This document shows, one piece after another, positions 10,889 to 23,398 of a DNA stretch of 64,000 bases. Below the pieces are notes generated by a model. It worked only from the letters and a program-made list of their open reading frames with translations, did not search any database and was not told the DNA's origin. The DNA is taken from assembly GCA_030789695.1 (NCBI GenBank), contig CM061130.1, positions 14,437,860 through 14,501,859 on the forward strand. The letters run 5' to 3'. The stretch is from Scilla litardierei (taxonomy: Eukaryota > Streptophyta > Magnoliopsida > Asparagales > Asparagaceae). Position 1 is the stretch's first letter; every line of letters starts with the position of its first letter. Both the position numbers and the translations under genes were made by a program.

Positions 10889-12542
10889 CTACGCTCTATT
10901 TTTTTTTGAGCTTTTTCATCCCCTGAAAAATCCATCCCCTACGCGTGAAGGAATCTCTTGTTGCGGCGACGTTGCGGCGATCCTCTTGGGCGTTCTCGGA
11001 GCGTGGATTTTTCTCTCTACGGATCTTCGATTTTTATGATCGTCCCTAGATTTTTAATCTAGAGGTAATGCTTTTCGATCCCGTAGATAGTTACAAACAA
11101 AAATTTGATTTAGTTATGATTTTTCACAGCCTATTTTCGGCTTGTTTCAAATCTGCTATATACAATATCAAAAATTAATACAATAAAGAAAATACAATAT
11201 CAAAAATCTCCCAACCTTTCGGTCCCACCCGAAGGGGGGCTCTGTCGCCGTCTGCAACCCCCCCCGGACGGGGGGGGGGGGGGTCTGTCCACCCCCCCAG
11301 ACGCGGGGGGGGGGGGGGGGGGGGTTCTGGGGGCCCTTCCCGGCGTCGCCCCCCAAGGCGGGGGGCGGGGGTTTCTGTCCGCCCCCCAGACGGGGGAGCC
11401 CTTCCCGGCGCCGCCCCCCAAGGCCGGGGGGGTCCTGACCAACGCGGGGTCTGCAATTTAAACCCCCCGACGGAGGGGTGCTTTTTGACGTACGATCTCT
11501 AGGACGGAGATTTTTGTGTACTGCAGCTTCAGGATGTGGAGAACGGGATCTGTATAATTCAGGGTTTGGGAAACTTTTCACATTCCCTAAAAAATTTGTT
11601 TAAGGGCTTGTGTACAATTATTTTAAATAAATTAGATAGCCAGTTTATTTGGGCATGGAGCCCATTTGTAACAATGAAATTAAGTTTTATGGGCCTGCAG
11701 CCCCATTTAGCTTAATAAATAATTTTTGACTACTAAAATCTGGGCCTGTAGCCCAGTTAACCCAATTGCAAACTTAATTAATTAATTAAAATTTTGCTAA
11801 TGGTCCTGAAGCCCAAATATTAATTTGGCTTATTGGGCTAGAAGCTAAGTTAATACAATTACTTATTAAATTTATTAATATTTTACTGATGGGCCTGCAG
11901 CCCCAATCGAAATATTGATTTAATTTACTCCCAATTTGTCATATTGCTAATATTATGTTAAACATTACTCTTGCATTATTAATTGTTTATGGAATATTAG
12001 GATTTTTCAAAATATAATTATCTTAAGGATCCTGCGACCGCTCTGCCGTTAGTCAACTAACCTAACGGTGTATGACGTCTCCCCGTGGTCCGAGAGATTA
12101 TTATATTTTATAGTCTCTTTTTCCATATTATATATGCCTGTATTATATAAACTGCATGGTTGCTTCTTTTATGCCTGTAGCATAAACTGTGTGGATGTTT
12201 ATATAAGCTAAAATGTGATTTTTGGGATCGGCCAGTTTGATACCTTTTATATTTCTTGCAATTTTATTTTCTTTTTGAGAGAATTTGTAAGTGAGAATTA
12301 AATGTATTAATGCCAAAGACCGGTGTACCAAGATATGAAGACAGAGGTTAAATTTTCAATTGATAGGGACCACTTCTGGGTTTCCAAATTGTATTTTTCT
12401 TTTCTTTATGGACTGTATATTTGGACTTTGGACTTTGTACGTTTTTGGGTATCTGGCCGATCCCCACATTTTACTTATTTTATTTTTTATGCGTGAATTT
12501 ACATCTTAATTAATTCATGCTTGTTTTAAATTGCATAGATAA
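10889..12542 (+). other. Leader (5' UTR) of element B
   Basis: About 1.65 kb noncoding with the same order as in A: CTAGATT/AATCTAG stem-loop near 11048-11063, a GC-rich stretch with many G and C homopolymers (11210-11480), AT-rich sequence with GGGCCTGCAGCCC-type palindromes (11650-11915), stem-loop CCGTTAG/CTAACGG (12046-12068), then a conserved block to the gag ATG. The proline/glycine-rich minus-strand frames at 11168-11581 are products of the homopolymers. Confidence 0.75.
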
Positions 12543-13553
12543 ATGGCAATATTGGCAAGCGTCGATTTCGAGGTCTTTGATGCTGCATGGAAAAATTACC
12601 TGAGTTGGCGAGTGGACCTGAAGTTCCACTTGCGTTCGATGGCCCTCCTTGGCTCAATTTTGGCTCCTTCATCGGCCCCAGCAGCGGCCAGTGCTTCTGC
12701 TACATCTAGCAGCAGTACTCCTACCACTGTCTCCGATGTGGATAAGGCGAAAGCCATTATCTACATTAGGAAACATATAGATCGGACCTTAAAGTCCCAA
12801 TACCTAACTGTAGAGGACCCAATGGAGCTGTGGACAGCGCTGGAGGCACGGTATAAACATCAAATTGATGTTATATTACCGCGTGCCAGTTATGAGTGGG
12901 AAAACCTCAGACTTCAGGACTATAAGTCCGTCGCTGAGTATAACTCTGCACTTCATAATATCACCTCACGCCTGAAGTTGTGCGGTGAAGAAGTGACAGA
13001 GCAACGCATGTTGGAAAAGACATTTACCTCGTTTCACAAGAAAGATGCAATCCTCATGCAGCAGTATCGTGAACGCAACTTCACGAAATTCTCTGATCTG
13101 ATCTCTTGCCTCCTTAGGGCAGAGCAGAATCGAGATTTACTGCTCGTCACTCATAATTTACGTCCAGCTGGCACGCCACCTATACCTGAAGCCCACCACG
13201 TTTCTCCCCAGAAGTGGAAAAATAAGAAGAAGGCTAAAAATAACAAAGGGAAAGCTGTGATGCAGAATGGACGAGGAGCAGCACCCCCGTCCAACAACAA
13301 CAATAAAGGAAAGAGAAACTTCTCATGGAAGCGTAAAGACACTGGTCAAGTGTCAATTCCTAAGAAGAACTGGGAGATAAATGCCATAGATGTGGCATGA
13401 CTGGACATTAGTCCAGAAAACTGTCACACTCCTCGTCACCTTCAGGAACTATATCAGGCGAGCCAGAAGTCTCTGCCTGCAACAAACTTGGTTGTTCAGC
13501 CGCCTACTGTTTTCATTGCAAAAGACTTCGAGAACGACGACCTGCTCGATTGA
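12543..13553 (+). pseudogene. Copia gag of element B with a late frameshift
   Basis: 285 codons open from ATG 12543 to 13400 encode a UBN2-type Copia gag: N-terminal NYLSWRVDLKFHL, an Ala/Ser/Thr-rich linker, then helices around ELWTALEARYKHQ and SRLKLCGEEVTEQ, and a basic Asn/Lys-rich RNA-binding stretch. One base is missing near 13375 compared with A and E, so the zinc knuckle (CHRCGMTGH) lies in another frame, where a TAG at 13409 replaces the usual Trp codon. The gag region ends with a TGA at 13551-13553. A truncated Gag without the knuckle could still be made, but probably would not package RNA. Confidence 0.85.
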
Positions 13554-13678
13554 GCTACTTCTTTTATCTATGCATTTAAAAATCCATGTTGCTTCATCTT
13601 TAGTTTGCTTTAGTACGAACTTTTATTCTGAATGTCTTTTTACATTTACTTAAATAAAATTTCGTTTTGCTTATATAG

Positions 13679-15603
13679 ATGAAGTATGAGTGCCTAGTGG
13701 ACAGTGCCTCGACGCACACAATCCTTCGCAAACATTTCTATTTTTATAGCATAAATAAATATGACGGTCCTGTTATCACAATTTCAGGACTGTCCAAAAT
13801 AATCGAAGGATCTGGTGAAGCAATAATATTGCTCCCAAATAACACAAGACTTCAGATAAAGAATGCATTATTCTATCCTAAATCAAATAGGAATCTCGTA
13901 AGTTTCAAGGACATTCGTTTAAACGGATATCACTTAGAAACCAGAGATGAAAATAGAGTTGAATATCTGTATGTAACTCGTCAAAAAGATGGCCAGAAGA
14001 CCATCTGCGAGCGATTCAAGGGACTACCGTCAGGTCTCCACCATACATATATTCAACCAATAGAAGCCAATATGACTGAGCACCAGACGTGCCCATCACT
14101 GCCAGAGTTCTAACTCTGGCACAACAGACTTGGTCACCCTGGATCAGCGATGATGCGACGCATTATCACTGAATCCCGTGGACATAAATTGAAGAACCTG
14201 AAGATTCTTCATAAGGGTGGATTTCCTTGCCCCCTTGTTTCAAGGGAAAACTTATAACGAGACCCTCCCTCCTGAAAGTGGGATTAGATTCTCTTGGCTT
14301 CCTTAAGAGAATTCATGGTGACATTTACCGGCCTATTCACCTCGCAAGTGGCCCATTTCGGTACTTCATGGTACTGATTGATGCATCAACTAAATGGTCT
14401 TATGTGTGCCTCTTGTCCACCGCAACCTGGCTTTTCCAAAGCTATTGGCACAAATAATAAGGTTGCGGGCTCATTTCCCCGATAACCATATCAAGAAACT
14501 ACGTCTTGATAAAGCGGGTGAATTTACTTCACAAGTCTTCGAAGACTATTGCCGGGCAACAGGTATTGAAGTTGAACATCCGGTAGCACATGTTCACACC
14601 CAGAACGGATTAGCTGAGTCCATTATAAAGAGACTCCAATGGATTGCACGACCATTGCTTATGCAATCCCAGTTGCCGGTGGATGCTTGGGGGCATGCTA
14701 TTTTACATGTCGCATCACTTATTAGGATAAGACCCTCTGGAGGTCATACATTATCCCCGATGAAACTTGCATATGGCACACCTCCGGATATCTCTCATTT
14801 GAGAGTATTTGGTTGTGCAGTATATGTCCCAATAGCACCACCTCAGAGGACCAAAAATGGGTCCTCAGCGTCGTCTAGGTATCTATATTGGGTTTGACTC
14901 GCCCTCTATTATCAGATACCTTGAACCCCTCATGGGGGACGCATTCAAGGCACGTTTTGCTGACTGTGAATTTGATGAGAAAGTTTTTCCTAAACTAGGC
15001 ACACAGGCTAAGAAGCCTGAAGCTACTAAGACCATTAGTTCGGACCAGAAGTCTTTGTCCCTATATAATCTGCGTACTAATCTGTGTGAAGATGAGATCC
15101 TGAAGATCCTTCACATTCAGAATACCGTACATCTTTTGCCGGATAAGTTCACGGACAACCAGAAGATTGTCCGTTCACACGTTCCTGCTGCTAATACGCC
15201 AGTTATGATTGACATCCCCATAGATGGATGCAATCCACCAGTAGCAGAATTGTCTCAATTGAAAAGAGGACGACCACCAGGTTCAAAAGATAAAGTTTCT
15301 CGAAAGAGCAAGATTCCTGGAGATAATAAGATTAGCCCTCCACAGGATGCTGAGCTCAGACCAGCTACTTCTCCCCTCCTTATTTCCCCTGCAGAGGAAA
15401 CTATAGGAGAAACATCATTAAATTTTGTACGTACTGGAGAGGTACTCGACAGACAAAGCACAGTCGACGACGACGATTTTGTGTTCGATATTGTTTCTTA
15501 CGTCACTGAATATGACGATGACGTCGAACCACGATCTCTAGCAGAATGTAAACGCAGAGATGATTGGCCAAAGTGGGACGAGGCAGTAAGAGTAGAGCTG
15601 GAC
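13679..15603 (+). pseudogene. Copia protease and integrase of element B
   Basis: The frame opens at 13679 with aspartic protease: VDSASTHTILR carries the catalytic Asp (D-S-A). A TAA at 14111 precedes the integrase zinc domain. A frameshift region at 14190-14290 leads into the integrase core, where the D-D-E residues are visible: Asp in IHGDI (about 14312), Asp in LRLDKAGEF (about 14508) and Glu in NGLAES (about 14618). The chromodomain-free linker KRGRPPGSKDK follows at about 15265, then WPKWDEAVRVELD, the start of reverse transcriptase, cut by solo LTR S1. At least three frame breaks disable it. In the family these enzymes process the polyprotein and insert the cDNA. Confidence 0.85.
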
Positions 15604-17213
15604 TGACAGGCCCGCAATCTACAACTAGGATCCACCTGGCGGTGTCACGATCACCAGGCGTGATATGGCTCCTAGGCTACGACTTCGGGTTCAATCCGTA
15701 AGCGGACGGTGTCGAGTTATAGTATAAAAGATAGTCGAATCCCACAGGGACAGTGATAATGTCCGTAATAATCTCAGTCTATTTCTAAATCTAGAAGTAA
15801 TGTAGCGGTTGGAATGAGAATGAATTGGGTTGATTGGTGTTGCTGTATAATATAATAAAAAGAGCTAGGGCTTTAGGGTCGCTGCTAGGATCGTTGGGGT
15901 TGATGTTGGATAGGTTCCTCACATCGCATTAGGGATATGGAATTAATCCCCCAATTCGTACCACTCTCGTGGGTTAGAATTGCGGGGTATTTCGATGGCT
16001 CTCGTCGATGCAATGGCGGTAGCCATCGACGTAGCGATATAGTTCGTCGATGGATCCCCTCAAGGCGCGAGCCAGGCATGGTCATGTGCCTTGATTGGAT
16101 CCATCGATTTCCCTATTCGAATCCCTAGATACCCCTTAAGAACATCAATTCCACAGACCGTGGGCATGATCTCAGTATGGGTTATCTACGGATTCAGTAG
16201 GATCTACCGAAATACAACCCTAAATCCCCAATTCGATGTAGGGATCCAGATGTACATTTTCCCCTAAAATCCTAGGGTTCACCCATCAGCCCTAGAATAG
16301 ATCTACTCACTCATGATGATCGGAACGCACAAAAACATCGATTTCACGGAAGAAAACATGTCAACAATTAAGAGATTAGGGCTGGAATAAACTTACAGCG
16401 AGAATGAACGAAGAAAAGATCCAGAAAAAGAACAATAAATGCTAATCTTCAATAATCGATCCAGAAGTTTACTACCGAAATTAATCCCAAAAATCCCACA
16501 AAAACCGATCGCTGGAGCTCTCTAAAATTATCCTAAAAACAATACTGAATGACCTCCTCCCGTTCAGCCCGCAGTCGCGAGCTTCAGCTGCCCCGAATCG
16601 CGCACATCGCGCGTTCAAAAAATCTTCCAAAAATGCCCCAGGAAGTGTCGACCGAGTAGGTGACTCGGCCCGAGTCGGAGCTGCTCGGGTAGTGGCTCGG
16701 CCCGCATCGTATGTTGCTCGACCTCAGAATGGATGACTCGGTCGACTGCTCGGGGTGTGCTTGGGGGCCTACTCGGGGCGTGCTATCTGTGGCTGCTCGG
16801 CCGAGCAGATGAGCTGCTCGGCCCGAGTCCGCCGTATCCGCTGCATGTCATGGCTCGGTCCGAGTAGCAAGCTGCTTGGGCCGAGTATTTTCTGGGAAAC
16901 TGAAGTGCTGTAGCAAGGGGCCTCTCTCTCTGCTCTCTCTCTTTCTTCTCTTCCTTCTCTCCTCCAACAGCTCCGAGAACACGACGAACTCCTCCAGAGC
17001 CCTGCCAACAAGCTCATGAGCACGTAGGATGTGTCCAAACCGAGGCGGGAGTCCAAATCGCTCCAAAATCCCTGAAAACTCAAAATATACTACGAAACAT
17101 GAAATATCGTCAGAAATACCAAAATCACAGTAAAAAGTGAGATTTGGACGCGAAAGTGACATGCAATGCAACGAGAACATGCTATGAAAATGATGTAAAA
17201 TATGGACACATCA
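15604..17213 (-). mobile_element. Solo LTR S1, Gypsy-like, inside element B pol
   Basis: 1610 bp starting TGACAGG and ending ACATCA, flanked by TGGAC at 15599-15603 and 17214-17218. Element A has the uninterrupted site at 8131-8150, which fixes both edges. No PBS, PPT or coding sequence lies inside, so it is a solo LTR left by recombination between two LTRs. A landmark near 15715-15755 (AGTATAAAAGAT, then ATCCCACAGGGA) recurs in S3 at 62620-62655. The minus orientation is inferred from the usual place of the landmark, near the 3' end of Athila/Tat-type LTRs. It holds a cluster of CTCGG/CCGAG motifs at 16650-16890. Confidence 0.85.
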
Positions 17214-18759
17214 TGGACTCACTCTTGAAACGCAAAGTCTTTGGACCAGTAGTCCAAACACCAGTAGGTGTAAAGCCTGTGAGATATAAGTGGGTTTTCA
17301 TAAGAAAAAGTAATAAAGATAATGTGATCGTTCGCTACAAGGCTCGCCTTGTAGCCCAGGGGTTTTCCCAAAGACCGGGGATTGATTACGAAGATACATA
17401 TTCCCCGGTTATGGATGCGATCACATTCCGATTTTTAATAAGCCTAACTTCTCTGGAAAGCCTAGAAATACAGCTCATGGATGTTGTGACTGCATATATA
17501 TATATGGCGATATAGATAAAAATATCTATATGAGACTTCTTGATGGGTTTAATCTACCCCCAGAGATGAAAGAGATACCTCGTGACGTATTCTCTGTAAG
17601 GCTGTATAGATCATTATATGGTCTAAAACAATTGGGCAAAATGTGGTATAACAGACTTAGTGATTTCCTTGCACAGCAAGGATTCACAAATTATGAAGTC
17701 TGCTCGTGTATCTTTATCAAAAGAACGGGAACATGATTCGTCATCATAGCGGTATATGTTGATGACTTAAATCTCATATGATCTCCTGCAGAGATCAATG
17801 AGATATCTGAAAGCCTTAAACATACTTTTGAAATGAAAGACCTAGGCAAAACAAATTATTTTCTTGGCTTACAGATTGAACACCTAAGAGGTGGAATCCT
17901 ATTACACCAATCTAATTATACAAAGAAACTTCTACGTAAGTTTCATATGGATAAATGTCATCCTTTAGGTACTCCTATGGTCGTAAGATCACTTGATGTA
18001 CATAAGGACCCCTTCCGGCCTCTGGAAGAGGGGGAGGAGATACTCGGTCCTGAAGTACCCTACCTCAGTGCCATTGGAGCACTTCTATATCTGGATAACT
18101 GTCCTCGTCCCGATATAGCGTTTACAGTTAATCTCCTAGCCAGACACAGTGCAGCGCCTACAAAGCGCCACTGGAACGGAGTAAAGCATCTTCTGCGATG
18201 CCTCCAGGGTTCAATAGATCTGGGACTTTACTACCAGAGAGGTGCGTCCCCCCAATTATTTGGTTATGCCGATGCAGGTTATCTTTCAGATCCACACACG
18301 GCAAAATCACAGACAGGTTTTGTGTTTACCTATGGAGGTACTGCTGTCTCCTGGAGATCGGTAAAGCAAACCACAACTGCTACGTCATCCAACCATTCAG
18401 AGCTCATTGCGATCCATGAAGCAAGCAGAGAGTGTTATTGGCTACGATTCGTCGTCCACCACATTCTTCAATCCACTGGCCTGAAGACCGGTGATTTGGA
18501 GCCTACTGTCCTGTTTGAAGATAACGCTGCGTGCATTTCTCAAGTTCAAAAGGGCTACATCAAGGGCGACAGGACGAAGCACATATCTCCCAAGTTTTTC
18601 TGGACACACGAGCTAAAAGAGGACAAGCAGATTGAAGTTCAGCAGATCCAGTCCTGCAACAACTTAGCTGATCTTTTTACCAAATCTTTACCAAAATGTA
18701 TTTTTGTAAAACTTGTAAAAGGAATCGGTATGAGACAACTGAAAGACCTACAAGCCTGA
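17214..18759 (+). pseudogene. Copia reverse transcriptase and RNase H of element B
   Basis: Continues pol after S1. Reverse-transcriptase signatures: VRYKWVFIRK, RYKARLVAQGF, LYRSLYGLKQ, and the catalytic YVDDL at about 17755-17770. RNase H runs from about 18260 with YADAGY (Asp), SELIAIHEA (Glu) and FEDNAACIS (Asp), ending with LADLFTKSLPK. The frame from 17833 to the stop at 18759 is open. Upstream, a TA-repeat expansion at 17498-17515 shifts the frame and TGA codons lie near 17734 and 17779. The RNase H part is nearly intact; the whole is a pseudogene. Confidence 0.88.
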
Positions 18760-18945
18760 AGCCTGTACGGATGGGGGGGAGTAACTTGTGTGTTGCACTC
18801 TTTTCCCTTAAGCTGTTGGTTTTTCCCACTGGGTTTTCCGCAGCTAAGGTATTAACGAGGCAAACACGATTACTCAGGATCCAGAAGTATCCACCCCTTT
18901 TAGCCTTATACGCTAAGACCAAAGTAATGGATGTATAAGGGGGAG

Positions 18946-19124
18946 TGTTGTGAGTGGGGGGAAGGCCTTTGGCCTCCCCACCACTTATCCACCCATTACT
19001 GCACCACTTTTAATGTGGTGAAGACATTTGGTATCCATGTCTTTTGGAATACCTATGAAATTTATAAATAAAGCACCATGGCTATTTGCCATGGTGACTC
19101 TCTTCTCCCAACAATCGTTCAACA
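18946..19124 (+). repeat. 3' LTR of element B
   Basis: 179 bp, about 13 differences from the 5' copy. Preceded by a purine tract AAGGGGGAG (18937-18945) and followed by the TSD CTTTG. Its third hairpin, CACCATGG/CCATGGTG, is intact. Confidence 0.95.
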
Positions 19125-19129
19125 CTTTG

Positions 19130-20010
19130 GTAGTAATAGTAAATTTTATTTGAGAACTGTTCTCTGAAACTTAGAATCTTAATTTCTTTCCTTTCGTAAT
19201 GTATTAGATTATCATCTATTGAGTATCAAGTGTTGGATAAATTATTTACCTCAAAATTATGCAATTTCTTATGCACTTAGGCAAATAATGAATTTTTTGT
19301 ACATTGTACCTTAAAAATATGCACATTGTAGTTTTCTCCTAAAGTCTGATTTCAAACTTTTTTCTTGCTGCTCATGGCTTATAATTATAAAGGTTCATGT
19401 ATTGTATGATATCTTTGGACGCTATCTCTTTCTTGATAAATTAGTTGCTAAAAATTTTGCACTTGTTTAGCATAATTACTAATTTCATTGCAAGCCATAC
19501 AATGATTGTAATTAAGGCTTAAAATGAGTATAAAAGTAGGCACCAGTTTGATGAGCAGCTCATGCCGTTTCATTGTCGCTTAAGGTTCACTGGTCATCGC
19601 TGCTCATCTTCTTTCTTATTTTACTTATTCATCTTAATATGCAGATAGTGATTTTGCTAATTTTGCCTCCATGTAGGGTGTAGAATAGGAAAAAATACTG
19701 CATGAACTTGCCTGGCAGGTTGGGGAGTAGGCTTCTGATCGGTTAGGTGTAAAACTTGAAGATGTAAGAGAATTTCCTAGTGCAATTGGAAGGTGAATGC
19801 TTTCTCTTTGTCTACATGTATGTTACATTACACTAATACATGTGCAGTTGATGCGAATAAGGTGCAAGGTGGTGGACAAGTATTATTTGAAATATAAACT
19901 AACATGATTATGGAATTTCTCCTACAGTTACCATGTTCTTGGTTGACAACATAATTTTACGAAATGCTTTATGACTTTCATGCCTGCATTATTCTAACAT
20001 TTGGATACAG
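19130..20010 (+). other. Host sequence before the kinase exons
   Basis: AT-rich, intron-like. Around 19680-19795 one frame, broken by two stops, reads VKLEDVREFPSAIGR; it may be another exon remnant but I do not recognise it. Nothing else is supported. Confidence 0.25.
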
Positions 20011-20162
20011 TGGCTTTGCTTTATGTTTGTCTCCAGAATATGCGTCAGAAGGCAATTTTTCAGTGAAAAGTGATGTCTTCAGCTTCGGTGTTCTACTTTT
20101 AGAAATCATAGGTGGCAAGAAGAACATTGGAATTTCAGCCGCAACAAAACCTTATCAGTTAT
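20011..20162 (+). pseudogene. Receptor-like kinase exon (kinase subdomains VIII-IX)
   Basis: After an AG acceptor at 20009-20010 the exon encodes [20 protein letters not shown] and then [12 protein letters not shown], the APE motif and invariant Asp of subdomain IX found in plant S-domain and cysteine-rich receptor-like Ser/Thr kinases, which act at the plasma membrane. It ends at a GTAAGT donor (20163). The upstream catalytic loop, transmembrane segment and ectodomain were not found, so this is a 3' fragment. The residues before SPEYA are decayed. Confidence 0.8.
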
Positions 20163-20241
20163 GTAAGTAACAACAAAGGATTTAAGTCATCTTCTATAAG
20201 TTGTTTGTTCACACGCTTAATTTTTTATCTTAATATTTCAG

Positions 20242-20487
20242 GCATGTAATTTGTGCAAGGAAGGCATGGAATTCGTGGAAGAAGGAAACATCTTGGAATT
20301 GTTGGATCAATTAATTAGCAGCCTTGATTCCATAACCGAAGCATTAAGATACATACAAGTAGGTCTTTTATGCGTTCAGGAAAGAGCGGAAGACCAGCCA
20401 GATATGTCTGTTGGGCGTGCAAGAAACGTTACCGCAACCAAAACCTTCAGGTTTCTACATTTACAGAAGTTCTATTGATGCTGAGTT
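20242..20487 (+). pseudogene. Receptor-like kinase penultimate/last exon, 5' part, cut by element D
   Basis: Follows a CAG acceptor at 20239-20241. It encodes EALRYIQVGLLCVQERAEDQ, the signature of kinase subdomain XI in S-domain/cysteine-rich receptor kinases. Two conserved Trp codons of the family are Cys here, and a frameshift lies near 20410-20435: beyond it the second frame resumes with LPQPKPSGFYIYRSS. The exon stops at GAGTT (20483-20487), the target of element D, and its last codons continue at 26750. No complete kinase can be made. Confidence 0.8.
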
Positions 20488-21995
20488 TGTCGGCCTAGTT
20501 AGTCTACTAATTAGGTCGTATGATTTAATTTTGATGATGACAAACAAGTCATGTGTGACTAACGTCTTTCATTAAGTGATTTCAGGGGGATAAGTGCAAA
20601 ATAAATTTTGTTTGCAAGAGAGAGATTATATGTGGACATTGGTGCACAAGGAAACTCCAAATAATCCTACATCATAAATAAGAAGATGAAGACTTGAATC
20701 GGTTAAAGATGAATATTTGATTGGATACTTAAGGGATTTTCTACTTGAATTCAAACTCCATTTTCTCATCCAAAACACAACGCACTTGGTCTCATATTCA
20801 ATCTCATCCAAAAACATTCTAAAAAGCCCTATCCCATTATCACGCAAGGGGGAGAGAAGCAAAGAAAAAGTTCGGTGGTTAAAGAATCAAATATCACAAA
20901 TCTCAAATCCTTTTCATGTAGCCGCATCGTTTTGAACAAATACACAAAAAACTACCGAATCCTCTCCAAAAAAAATAAAAGCCCCTGCCCTTTTTCTAGA
21001 AAGAAAAACTCTGTCGCATTCTTTTTTGGGTTTTGTTGTTTTTTTGATATCATCCTGTTATCAGCTAACGCATCCTTCATTAAACACAACACAAAAAAAG
21101 AGACGAACCAATTTATTAATTGATTGCGTTCCTTTCTTTCAGTGGTGTTGTCTGTCAAAAATTCACACACGCACGTAAATTTTGTGCGGCGGCTTCTTCC
21201 TCAATTTGTAAGGGCTTCTTCAATCTCATTTCTTACGCAAGCCCTGTTCCCTGAAAATAATTCTATGCGGCTTCTTCTTCAATTCCTTTGTTTGATCAAA
21301 AACAAAACAGAGAGCTTCGACATCCTCACCCTATGCTACAAAAAGGAAACTCAAGGCAACGAATTGCAGAGAGCTTCGACATCCTCAGAGAGCTTCGACA
21401 ACATCCTCCGAGATCTAGCGGTGCCTCCTTTTCCGATTCTTCAAATTCCAGAAAGCACTGCCTCCGAGAACGTGTGGCTCTTCTTCTTCGATTCTCATAG
21501 TGCCAGAATGCGCTTCCCCTTCTTCCTCAACTAAAGTCACGACGAGCATCATCAGATGAGAATCATCAAGCATAGCACACAGATCCGCATTGACTTAAGT
21601 GTTAACCAAGAATTCACAAATAACGGATTGGCGAGTGGTTAGAGCCTACGTGATCACGATCTCATAAATTTCATCACGGTGATATCTTTCTTGTTTCTTT
21701 TAACGAAGTATTAATTTGGCTATACTATTTCTTTGTGAGATCATATTGTGAATAGCTTTATTCAAAGGCTATCTCCGTGCTGAAACTTTACAAACTATAT
21801 CTTTGTACGGTAAGATCACTACCCACAAGTGTGATCAGTTTTATTGTGTTAAATCCTCATAGGTTTTTGGGGTCGGAGTTTTGGCGGGGAGCCACTTCGT
21901 TAAAAATTTTTGTGCCTGATTATCTCTGTGATTGTGATTAATATTTTTAATTTTGTGCCATTCACCCTATTCACCCCCCTCTAGGGTGTTTTTCA
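20488..21995 (+). repeat. 5' LTR of element D
   Basis: 1508 bp, similar throughout to the 3' copy (1553 bp). Part of the length difference comes from repeats of an AGAGCTTCGACA-type motif near 21310-21410. A poly-pyrimidine-rich end CACCCCCCTCTAGGGTG precedes the terminal CA. Confidence 0.92.
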
Positions 21996-21997
21996 AT

Positions 21998-22009
21998 TGG
22001 TATCAGAGC
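21998..22009 (+). promoter_or_regulatory. Primer binding site of element D (tRNA-iMet)
   Basis: TGGTATCAGAGC two bases after the LTR, complementary to the 3' end of plant initiator-Met tRNA, the usual Copia primer. Confidence 0.95.
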
Positions 22010-22051
22010 GAGATTCCTTTTAAACTCAAAGTCCAATGAAATTTCGATCCT

Positions 22052-23301
22052 ATGGCACAAATTTCGCATACATACTCATATGACACGCACAATCAAAGAG
22101 AAGGATAGTCGTATTTTAGATCACATTTATTTGATGGTACGGACTAAAGTTACTGGAAACAACGTATGTCCATACACATCAAAGATATCGATATGACATT
22201 ATGGAAAATAATCAGTGAAGGCTTTACACTTTTTGATAAACCCACTCCTGAGGAGCAAAAAGAAAATGATCGGTTACAAAATCTAAACTTTAAGGCCATG
22301 CGCATCTTGTATTGTGGTCTTAGTAAAACTAAATTTAACCGCATTAGTTCTTATTCTACTGCTAAGGATATTTGGACGAGACTTGAAGTAACTCATGAGG
22401 GAACTAGTGAAGTTAAGAAAACTCGTATTAGAATGTTATTATAGAATATGAAAATTTTGCTATGATGCCTAATGAGTCTATTGATGCTATGTTTTCTCGT
22501 TTTGTAGATATCGTCAATCCATTGAAATCCTTAGGGAAGGACATCCCCGAGGAAGATCTGGTTGGAAAGATTTTATACTCTTTATCTGGAGAGTGGATTC
22601 AAAATAGGACAGCGATTGAAGAAGCACATGACTTGGCAGATATCAGTTTCGAGAAGTTAATGGGAAAATTAATGGCTTATGAGGTTCAATTGAAGATGGC
22701 CAATGATAGCACACCAAAGATGGAAGAGAAATCTAAGAATGAGGAAACAAAGGAAAAGAACTTAGCTTTTCAAGTCTCCAAAATGCTCAAGGAGGAGATG
22801 AATGAAGCAGACAATGAAAGCATGACTCTTGTTACAAGGAAATTTGTGAAATTCATGAAAAACAACAAAAGAAGGACATGAAGCATTTGGGGAACGAAGA
22901 AAAATGAAGGAAATGATGAAGAAAGTTCTGCACCTCAGTGTTTCAGATGCAACAAGAGAGGGCACATAAAAGCAGAATGTCCACTTCTGAAAGGAAAAGG
23001 AAAGGAAAAGACTGGTGATGGAGAAAAGAGAACCTCAATGCGAGGAATGGTGGCTATATGGGGAGAAAGTGACGCAGAGGATCTCTCCTCATATGATGAC
23101 TGGAATGACAACACTGGAACTTGCTTTATGGCTGGAAACAAAACGGTAGAAATTAGCTCTCTTGTTCAAAGCTTTGATGATAAAATGAATATTAGTGATG
23201 ATATGTTTTCTAGCATAGAGGAAGCTTATGAATTTCTTGTAGAACTCCTTCAAGAAATGAGTCCTAAATTCCTTAAACTAAAAAAGTTCTTGAGTCATTA
23301 A
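22052..23301 (+). pseudogene. Copia gag pseudogene of element D
   Basis: From ATG 22052 a stop appears after about 18 codons, but the frame resumes as Tork/SIRE-type gag: DIDMTLWKIISEGF, TKFNRISSYSTAKDIWTRLE, HEGTSEVKKTR. A frameshift at about 22440 is followed by an open stretch to 22881 (SIDAMFSRFVDIVN), another break, and the zinc knuckle CFRCNKRGHIKAEC near 22938-22980. An acidic tail ends at the stop near 23301. No protease follows. At least three lesions make it non-functional. Confidence 0.87.
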
Positions 23302-23323
23302 AAGAGGAACTAGGGAGCATGAC

Positions 23324-23325
<2 letters not shown>

Positions 23326-23395
<70 letters not shown>
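23326..23395 (+). repeat. (GA)n microsatellite
   Basis: About 35 uninterrupted GA units just after the gag stop of element D. Confidence 0.97.

Positions 23396-23398
<3 letters not shown>

Larger units (their letters stand above)
10698..19124 (+). mobile_element. Copia LTR retrotransposon B, nearly complete
   Basis: LTRs at 10698-10876 and 18946-19124 (179 bp each) begin TGTTGTGAG and end TTCAACA. The TSD is CTTTG at 10693-10697 and 19125-19129. About 13 mismatches between the LTRs (roughly 93% identity by eye) make it older than A and E. It keeps gag, protease, integrase, reverse transcriptase and RNase H in canonical Copia order with few lesions, so it shows what the intact A/E ancestor encoded. 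Pol is split by a solo LTR at 15604-17213. Confidence 0.95.
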
